Assembly: GCA_030770535.1 (NCBI GenBank)
Contig: JASVEC010000014.1
Coordinates: 372,001 to 436,000, forward strand
DNA from: Batkoa obscura
Lineage: Eukaryota > Entomophthoromycota > Entomophthoromycetes > Entomophthorales > Batkoaceae
Reading direction: 5' to 3'
DNA length: 64,000 nucleotides
Part shown: positions 56,471-64,000 of the stretch, piece after piece
Layout of the letters: each line of letters begins with the position of its first letter
Position numbering within the stretch: position 1 is the stretch's first letter
The notes under the pieces: generated by a model
Database searches by the model: none
Seen by the model: the letters and a program-made list of their open reading frames with translations, nothing else
What the model was told of the DNA's origin: nothing
Program-made: the position numbers and the translations under genes

Positions 56471-56790
56471 AGACACTTTACGTCGAAGAAGTATCCTTGG
56501 AGCAAGAATAAGGTATCATTCAAAAGAGCTAAGTTTAAAAACAAAGAGCATATGAATACATATCGTAAAACATTAAAGTAAATGACATCTACCAAAGTTT
56601 TACTAGAGTTTTTAATAAGGTTCAGGATAAATCTACTTTGTCATAGTGTAAAGAATGGTTTTATTAATAAAGGTGTTGTTGATTTTTCTCCGGAACTACT
56701 TGAATAAATAAAAGGTGATCCCCGAGTTTATACTAAAGAATATATGGTAGTATTAGACCAACTTAATTATATTATCACAATTTAAACCTG
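56471..56790 (+). pseudogene. Decayed coding relic, origin unknown
   Basis: A single frame of about 105 codons has coding-like composition: KYPWSKNKVSFKRAKFKNKE, a basic start, then FINKGVVDFSPELLE and DPRVYTKEYMVVLDQLNYII. The frame is interrupted at least twice, so it is not an intact gene. I could not match it to a family by eye. It may be the end of a former host gene or a mobile-element remnant. Confidence 0.35.
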
Positions 56791-59700
56791 CTTATTATAT
56801 TAAGAACTACAGTGGTTGAAGAATAAAGATTAAACTTGATTTTTATTCTAACAGCCTTTTAATTTACCATTTTTGTATTTTAAGTTTTATCACTTGTATT
56901 TGCAATTGTCTATATTTTTCAAAATAATAATAATAAAGTGGCAATAGGACAATGATAATAATGATGATGGTAATACAACAAATGATTGAAGCCAATATAG
57001 TTTAATTAGGGAGAAGATAATGTCAATTCAAGTAACTTATTGAACCACAAAAAACAGTACAATATAATAAATTTCTATATTCTACTAATTATTAAACAGA
57101 CATATTGATTATCAAGCTTTTTAAAAATAAATAGCGAAAATAGATCATTTGAAAAGTGTTTGGATTACTTTATTTAGTTCTAAATTTATTTATTGGTTCT
57201 ATATAAAAAATTCAACTTACCATATTTATTTACTTTAGTTCAATTTCGCTATGATTATGCCTTTTTATTATATCAGCTTCAAAATCACGTTACTAAAGAT
57301 AAATTTCCGTTTGATCATTTTACACTTTTCATATATTTTTTTACTTAGCCTTGCCGTTATATTTTTTGATTTTAAAACTGTTCTTTGGATTTTGAATTCC
57401 TGTTTTCATAGCTAAACGATTGCTAGCTTTTTTAAACGCACCCTACTATTCTTCTTGAATCAAAATCTTGTTTATTATCAATAGTAGATGACGGGTGTTC
57501 TTGCCTTAATATAATTGAAACATATTCGTCAATCTAAGTCTATGCAACAAATTTACTTTTCATGTTTCGGCGATAACTAAACATGCTAAAACCCAACAGA
57601 AAGCACAAAGTTGGTGTATTAGTACAAGTTTCATTGTGAGGTTGAAAATCAAAATTTAATTAATTTACAAGTGTTAAAGTTAAAAGTATTAGTTGCCTAA
57701 ATTAAATAATGATTTAGGAAAAATGTTATCAAATTACCCATTTTACAATAAATTGATTAATATTCAAAGTTCGCCACTATAAATAAATAAGCAAATAACA
57801 GGAATAAAAACCTAAACATACAAATAGTTATATATAAAAATAATAATAACTTATCGTTATGAATAAGTATAGCTATAGTACCGCATTAAATAATATAAAA
57901 AATAAATTGACTTAAGGGAAAAGGGAAAAACGACTAATGGTAGAAGAGAATGATTCAATTTTATCTTTTAATACTAATAGTGATAAGTTGAGCATAGTTT
58001 AAAAATAGAAACTTGTTAAAGTTACTTTATAAGGTACAAAATTAGTTTATCTCTATTACAAAGTATTATCTATTAGTGTAGCATGTAGCTATAAATTAGA
58101 TTTGCTATAAAATTGCAACAATAATAAGAAACAGGGACATTTAATTAATTAAGATTACGAGTTTTATTTTTTTTGTTTCATTTTTGTTTCACTTTATTAG
58201 TACAAGTTATACTTTAAATCTTTAAAGTCCAGTAATAAAAATGACAATATGATGTATCACTAATAACAACAAAAAACAAAACCAATTTTAATAAAACAAA
58301 AAGAAATAGGACTGATGTTTAAAACATATACCAATTTTCATTTTAAAAGGTCTTAGAAGTTAAAATGTGAACTTTTATTCTTTATCTAAGAGCTTTCATT
58401 TTCTATGCTATTTCTGAAGTACTTATTCCAAAAGTCAACTTTAAACCACCCTAACTGAAATATAAAATATCAGCTAAGGAACTATATTGAATTTTAGTTG
58501 GCGTTTTATTGCGTAATATAGTTGTTGCAACTCTTTTATGGCTTTTTTAGCGTTGATTTTTATAGTTAATTTATTTACATAGTCAGTTTTCTAATGCTTG
58601 ATATTTTACTTTGACGATTTTTAATATAACTTTCTTGTTAAAATAGCAGTTAGTCATATCCCAAAAGAGCTGTAATGACTGTATAAAACAAGTTGTTCAA
58701 ATAATCTATTTAAAGAATAACAAAAATACATAGCAAATGAAAGTAAGACGGTAATAAACCAACCATTAATTAGTTAATAACACTATACACTATTTATTAG
58801 ATCAACTTTATTAATAATTGTAATAAATGTAAAATCAATTAAATTTATTTTTTAATTAGCTATAAACTGGTAGCACTTTTTTTTATTAATAAGACACTAC
58901 TATACTAATAAATTTAAGTCCATTAATACTTTAGTACAAATTAGTGGGTGGATTTAAAAATAAATTAATAATGATAATAATAATAGAGTACGAAGGTGAT
59001 TGAAATGTTGTTGATATTGCTGCTACAGCTGCTATTAATAAACTTGAATGAAAATGAGAAATTTGAAACAAAAGTTTCATGACTCAATTAAAATATCAAT
59101 TAACTAGTTTTACCGATGTTTATTAGAAGCTATTTTTAATCTTCATTGTTATTTTCTCAACTAAATAATTATCATTAAATAATATAATATAATATAATAT
59201 TAATACTATGATATATTTAATTTAAATTTTATAATAATTAAGTAATATAATAAAATATAATATACAAATCATCTATATTTTAATCAAAATTTATGAGCAT
59301 AATTTTTTTGACTGAAAAGGAAAGTGATAAAAACGGTAACAAGTCCAAAATTTAGCTTTTGATTTATTTGATTGGCTGTGTGAAAAACAATAAGCTAAAA
59401 AAGGAAAGCTAAAATCAAGAGTTTGAAATGCAAAAAGTAGGTTGTCATCACAAATTATCGTCATGTTATGTATAATGAGCATATCTACCTCTTAAATTAA
59501 ATTTATTATGTAGTTTCATTCAATATTATCATATATTATTATATATTATTATATACTCTATAGCTTCATATTTTGTTGCCTATGTTTTACTGTTTCTATA
59601 TTCTATTTCTATTTATCTATTTAAAAAGCATTAGTGGTTCAATTAATTGATCAAGTGCATAAAATTTTTAATGAGTACTTTTGAAATTTTTTGAATTTAA

Positions 59701-59900
59701 AATGACTTAAATCATTAAGTTTCAATTTAAGTTGGATTGTTGATTTTACCTTAATTTATCTTATTTATTCTTTTTATGCATAATTCAGCTAGTTCCCGAG
59801 ATTTATTTCAATTCTTTTTTAGCATATAATTGTTATTACTTTTATATTTTCAAAGCAGTTATTATTGTTTATTATTTGAAATTAATTTTTAAAAAAAAGA

Positions 59901-59910
59901 TATAAATACT
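59901..59910 (+). promoter_or_regulatory. TATA box of the zinc-finger gene
   Basis: TATAAATACT about 70 bp upstream of the ATG at 59974, a typical spacing for a fungal core promoter. Confidence 0.45.
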
Positions 59911-59973
59911 CGGATTTTTGCTTCATTCAATTTATAAAAAAAATTTAAAACTCTTATATTTTAATACTTTAAT

Positions 59974-60810
59974 ATGATTAATTCTCGTTATCCAAACATT
60001 ACCCCTTTAAATGAAGCATCTTTGTTTCACATAAACAACTACATGGAAAACTACCCATCTCCCGATTCTCCTAGTATTCCATATACTCCATTTATGAACA
60101 TGAATATCAATACCCCAAATAACATGAACTCCACTTACTGCTCACCAAATTTATTTTCATCTTCATTTGAAAGCGAGCCAATGAGTGCTACAATGGCAAA
60201 CTATACCATACCATCCAATGTACAGCCATTTTCCCCACTTAGAATATCTCAAGATATGTTTATGAATTCTCCTACCTTTTCAGTACCATCCCCAACCAAC
60301 CATTTTGAATTTGATCAACAAAACCAACAACATTGGGAAATCAGTAGCAACGCTGCCGCAACTTCTCCAAGCATGCCCAGCTCATATTCTGTAGATGAAA
60401 AACTATTGGATATCCCACAAAATTTGATTTCAAGAGAACCAACTCCAAGAGCCTTGAAAGCAAAACGTTGCCCAACAAACAAGTGCCCATGTGGTGGTAA
60501 AGAGGACTGTAATGAGCCAGGATGTATTAAATCCGCTGGTCACTTCGTATGCCCAGTATGTAATATTGAATTTTCACGTAAGAATTCAATGCGTCGTCAT
60601 GTATTAACTCATATCAATTTAAGGCCATATGAATGCAAAACATGTCAGAAATCGTTTTATAGATCCGATATCTATAAGCGTCATTTATCTTCTAAAAAAT
60701 GTAGAAAAAATGTATCACAGTTGGAAATGTTGAGTTTAATCAATCAATCTAATAACTCAAGTATGAGTAATCCTAGCTCTGCTTCATCATTGGAATTTAA
60801 TCGATTTTGA
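59974..60810 (+). CDS. C2H2 zinc-finger protein, probable transcription factor, 278 aa
   Basis: Intronless. Residues 1-160 are disordered, rich in Ser, Pro and Asn (typical of an activation region). A Cys-rich segment near 166-183 (RCPTNKCPCGGKEDCNEPGC) may bind zinc. Two tandem fingers follow: CPVCNIEFSRKNSMRRHVLTH (Cys-x2-Cys-x12-His-x3-His) and CKTCQKSFYRSDIYKRHLSSKKC (Cys-x2-Cys-x12-His, with Cys as last ligand, a C2HC variant). The linker INLRPYE is close to the TGEKPY class. A short Ser/Asn-rich tail ends the protein. The role is probably sequence-specific DNA binding; the target is unknown. It stands alone between two gene-poor regions. Similar small C2H2 proteins are numerous in fungi, so I give no symbol. 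Confidence 0.88.
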   Translation: MINSRYPNITPLNEASLFHINNYMENYPSPDSPSIPYTPFMNMNINTPNNMNSTYCSPNLFSSSFESEPMSATMANYTIPSNVQPFSPLRISQDMFMNSPTFSVPSPTNHFEFDQQNQQHWEISSNAAATSPSMPSSYSVDEKLLDIPQNLISREPTPRALKAKRCPTNKCPCGGKEDCNEPGCIKSAGHFVCPVCNIEFSRKNSMRRHVLTHINLRPYECKTCQKSFYRSDIYKRHLSSKKCRKNVSQLEMLSLINQSNNSSMSNPSSASSLEFNRF

Positions 60811-63800
60811 TTGTTTTTCCAAATCGTATTATTCTTTTATTCCTGTTGACCTTGTAATTAGTTGATTCATTTCCTCCTTCTCTCTTAATTTTTATAATAT
60901 AATACTGAAATAATCTTATCTTTACTTCTTTTTTCAACCTTTACGTAATAAAATTCCATTGAGTGGATCTAATAATATAAACTTATGAATTTTTTAAATT
61001 ATACTAGATACATAATTAATTACAATAAGTTCAAGTAGTACAAAAGAATTAAAATCTATAATACCATTACTTGACTTTAATGTAAATAAACTTTTTGAAG
61101 AGAAATCTAAATTAAGAAATAAATCTATTTTTAGATAATAATATTAAGGTGAAATTATGAACTAAAATGCTATACATTTTATTTAATAGTACAGAAAATT
61201 GTGTATCTCTCATTGAATTTTATTTCTACATATTCTTGAAAAAACGATGTGGGCTGATAGCCCTAATATGAAATTAGGTACCATTTTCACCATAATTTTA
61301 TTTTGGCGCTAATTCACTTGGCAAAATTATTTGTTAAAATAAATTCATACAAATATCAAGTAATAAAAATGATAACTCAGACCCTTAATACTATTTTAAT
61401 TATTTAAAATAATCAAAATTTATTATTTTCCTGCAAAAAAAGCGGTATTTTGATTGGGTCTTATTTAACCAATAAAAATCGATAGATTGAACTACCAATT
61501 TCATTTAACGACATATTGAATTTTTTACATGAAAATTCCAACTTAAAAAACAACACCATATTTACTATCCGATTTATTTGCTATAAGATTGAGGCTTACT
61601 TTCATTTATTGCTGTTTGTTTGTTTTGTTTTTGCTTTTCTTTCGCTTTAATGAACTTTTAATTTAAACTCTATAGGGCCAATAAAATTCAGCTTTATTAG
61701 ATTATTACTTAAACTATAAAAATTAAAATAAAGAAAAGTTTATATTTTAAGATTGACAAATTAATCATAAAAATTGATTATTTAAGTAACTAGATAATGC
61801 CGAATGTTGAGAAAGTTTGCTATTAGCTTGGATGGTTGATTGATATATATTTTGATTGGTAGATGATTTCATATCAAAGTTTATATACTCTTATTTTTTC
61901 TGTATTTTGTTTTATTTATGGCGGTGGGTTTTATTCAATAGATAGGTCAATGTTAATTTATTAAATTGATATAATAAACTACTATTTTCCTAATTAAATA
62001 CTATTTTCCTAATTAAAGGATTGCTTTATTTTGAACTTCTTTTATTTTGAACTTCTTTCATTGTTATTCTTTTTGTTATATTTATTTATTCTCAGTTACC
62101 ATTCATTGATTTTGTAAAAAAAATAAGCCCTACTACTGAAACAAAAATAAACATAATAAAAAAATGAGGGGTTATAAAATGAGGGAAAAAAGAGAGACAA
62201 TGAAATAAAACAACCATAAAGCATTTAACGATATTAAAAGTAAAGATAAAAATCTAGAAGGAATGTCTTATACTATGGAACGAAACTTAACATTAAGGTA
62301 TTAAATTAAACAAGCAAAACTATGTCGCAAACTTTATTTAGCTGTCCGCCGGTCCATCATTTTATAAGGTTAGTTGCGTTTTTGCTTATATGGTCTAGCG
62401 TTATTGACCATAACTGGAATTATTGAATACGGTGTGTAAACTCATTCATAAATTGAGTAATAGCTTAGTAGATTTTTATATTGTGATGTTAGAGTTGAAG
62501 TAGTAATTATAACAAATAAAGATTATATAAATAATATAGTACTTTAAATTTATCTGCCGTTTTATAAAATTTTAAATATACATAATGTTATGTTATAAAA
62601 TATCTTTATATTTTTCTGCATATATGTTTCTAACCATTCTTTAAAAAATTAAACCCTTGATTTTTTGTAAAAAGAGAAATTGAAAGTCAATAAACTTTAA
62701 GAATAGGTTTAGAATTAATATATCTGATTAAAAAAAGTAAAGAATTATTGACAAAAAGAAGATACATTCACTTATAAAAATAAATATGATAATTTTATAT
62801 TAAACAAACTTACTATTTTAAGTGATTCCTTTTTTTAGAAACTTCGCCATTCGTCTCCTTTCTGTTTTCATGTTGTTATGCTAATATACATATAGCATAC
62901 GCTATCAATGGATAAGATAATTCATTAATAAATTATAAAGCGTCTAAATAAATAAGAGCATATATTACTTGGTGGAAAAATAATTTCAAAATAAATCACT
63001 TATGATAAAGTTATTTAAAAAAGTAAACATTTACAAATCAAGGGAATTTAAAATATATCAATATAGTTAACAAATTATTATTTATATTTAGTCATGGTTT
63101 ATATTTATTTATATTAAATAATAACTTTCAATGATGAGCAGCTTTCAAAAAAATATTATTATTGAGCTTTTATATATTAGTTATGCTTTTTTGTTATTAT
63201 ATCAGAACTGAACTAAACTAAATAGTCGAGAATTAGAGTTTTTAAAAATTAAGCTATAATTTTTCTTGTTTTTAAATAAATCGGTCTTTTTAAGATCATA
63301 TTATAACAAGAAAATACTTGTTTATTCATTTCAATTAGTACCTGTAACTAGTTAATGAAATGACTTAATACAAATTATAAGGCGTTTATTGAACTAAGTA
63401 TGTAAGCAATTACAGACTAAAGAAAAAGAAAGGAAAATTAAGAAAGTGTTGGTCGTAGTTCAAATACTCACATTTGACTATAATAAGTCAAGTTTAATAA
63501 ATTTCAATATTCATATAAAGGAACTTTAGTCTCTATAATAATAATAATTATTATTATCATAACTATCTTAATAGTATTATAAGAAAGATAAATTGATAGA
63601 ATGTTAAATACGAGTCTAAAATTCATGCTACAAGTTGAATTAGGTAAACCACTATTTATTAAAATTATAAATATCAATGTATAGCTTATTATGCTAATAA
63701 AAAATACTAGTAATATCAACAAGTAAAAATCGCAATAAATTGAAAAATTTCTTAATAAACTAAGAGAAGTGAATAATTACGAAATAAAGAAATTTTCCAA

Positions 63801-64000
63801 CTAATTTAAGTAAACGAGCTCTGAATCAACTATTATTTTTTTTTCACAACTTATTATAATAGATGATAACATTTAAGGGAAAATATTTAGGCGTTATAAA
63901 AACCGATGTTATTACTTTTAAGCTTTATTAGTTGAGACGTTTCTTAAGTAGTGTACCAAATTTTGTTTATTTTATTAACTATTTTTCAAAGATTAAGTTA
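60811..64000. other. Gene-poor AT-rich tail, 3.2 kb
   Basis: No convincing gene on either strand. The only notable items are short tandem duplications at 61981-62056. The short open frame near 63.5 kb on the minus strand is hydrophobic low-complexity sequence and is not supported. Confidence 0.7.
61981..62056 (+). repeat. Two adjacent short tandem duplications
   Basis: A 19 bp unit (ACTATTTTCCTAATTAAAT) is repeated at 61981-62018. A 16 bp unit (TTTATTTTGAACTTCT) is repeated at 62025-62056. The two units are unrelated, which suggests local slippage. Confidence 0.75.

Larger units (their letters stand above)
53380..59973. other. Gene-poor desert, 6.6 kb
   Basis: No intact gene. Contains three MITE-like copies (53516, 54591, 54879), tRNA-Trp, a decayed coding relic near 56.5 kb and AT-rich sequence. 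Short open frames such as the one near 59.3 kb on the minus strand have no family features. Confidence 0.7.

Noticed and set aside
59291-59482. 63-codon minus-strand frame near the zinc-finger gene
   Set aside because: It overlaps no conserved signal and is Cys/Phe-rich by chance composition.
63504-63722. Hydrophobic 72-codon minus-strand frame
   Set aside because: Isoleucine/leucine runs follow from ATA/TTA-rich DNA. No start context or neighbour supports a gene.
1-64000. CRISPR arrays, retrovirus-like LTR elements, Polintons and toxin genes
   Set aside because: No regularly spaced repeats, no paired long terminal repeats, and no reverse transcriptase, integrase, capsid or polymerase motifs were seen.

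Overview
The window is a piece of nuclear chromosome from a strongly AT-rich fungus. The evidence is a set of fungal-type genes (PHO8-like vacuolar alkaline phosphatase, secreted tyrosinase, DBP10, CAC2, GH47 mannosidase, Rho GEF), many short GT-AG introns of about 46-95 bp, nuclear tRNAs and the standard code. It keeps genes that many yeasts have lost (COP9 CSN6, LAMTOR3, PCD) and has a KDEL rather than HDEL ER signal. That points to an early-diverging filamentous lineage. I lean to Entomophthoromycotina (Conidiobolus-like) or another AT-rich lineage such as Glomeromycotina, but the sequence alone does not settle it.

Layout. 0.1-4.5 kb: three minus-strand genes (alkaline phosphatase, LTO1, cornichon/ERV14). 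4.5-9.9 kb: a gene desert with several copies of a ~100 bp transposon-derived repeat and a long hairpin repeat. 10-12.7 kb: secreted tyrosinase and a kelch-like membrane protein. 13.3-24.9 kb: DBP10 helicase, mitochondrial prolyl-tRNA synthetase, CAF-1 subunit CAC2, ribosomal protein L4 and a GH47 mannosidase. 25.4-31.4 kb: a 13-exon Rho GEF with two DH-like regions, then CSN6. 31.5-38.4 kb: tRNA-Cys, pterin dehydratase, a SIS1-type J protein, an IMPACT/YIH1 protein, an unrecognised charged protein, a G-protein gamma subunit and LAMTOR3. 38.8-40.5 kb: a coiled-coil protein. 40.5-43.2 kb: a repeat-bearing gap. 43.2-53.4 kb: SPT5 and the 17-exon glucosyltransferase UGGT, convergent. 53.4-60 kb: a second desert with repeats, tRNA-Trp and a decayed coding relic. 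60-60.8 kb: a C2H2 zinc-finger protein. 60.8-64 kb: no gene seen.

The genes are mostly independent housekeeping functions rather than a cluster: ribosome biogenesis and translation (LTO1, DBP10, L4, ProRS, IMPACT), chromatin and transcription (CAC2, SPT5), ER/secretory quality control (ERV14, GH47 mannosidase, UGGT) and signalling (Rho GEF, G-gamma, LAMTOR3, CSN6). I rebuilt the spliced genes exon by exon. Every model given closes in frame.

The main non-genic signal is a family of 14 short inverted-repeat elements with TA-like flanks, probably a Tc1/mariner-type MITE, concentrated in the gene-poor stretches. I found no CRISPR array, retrovirus-like element, Polinton or metabolic gene cluster, and no convincing new multi-gene system.
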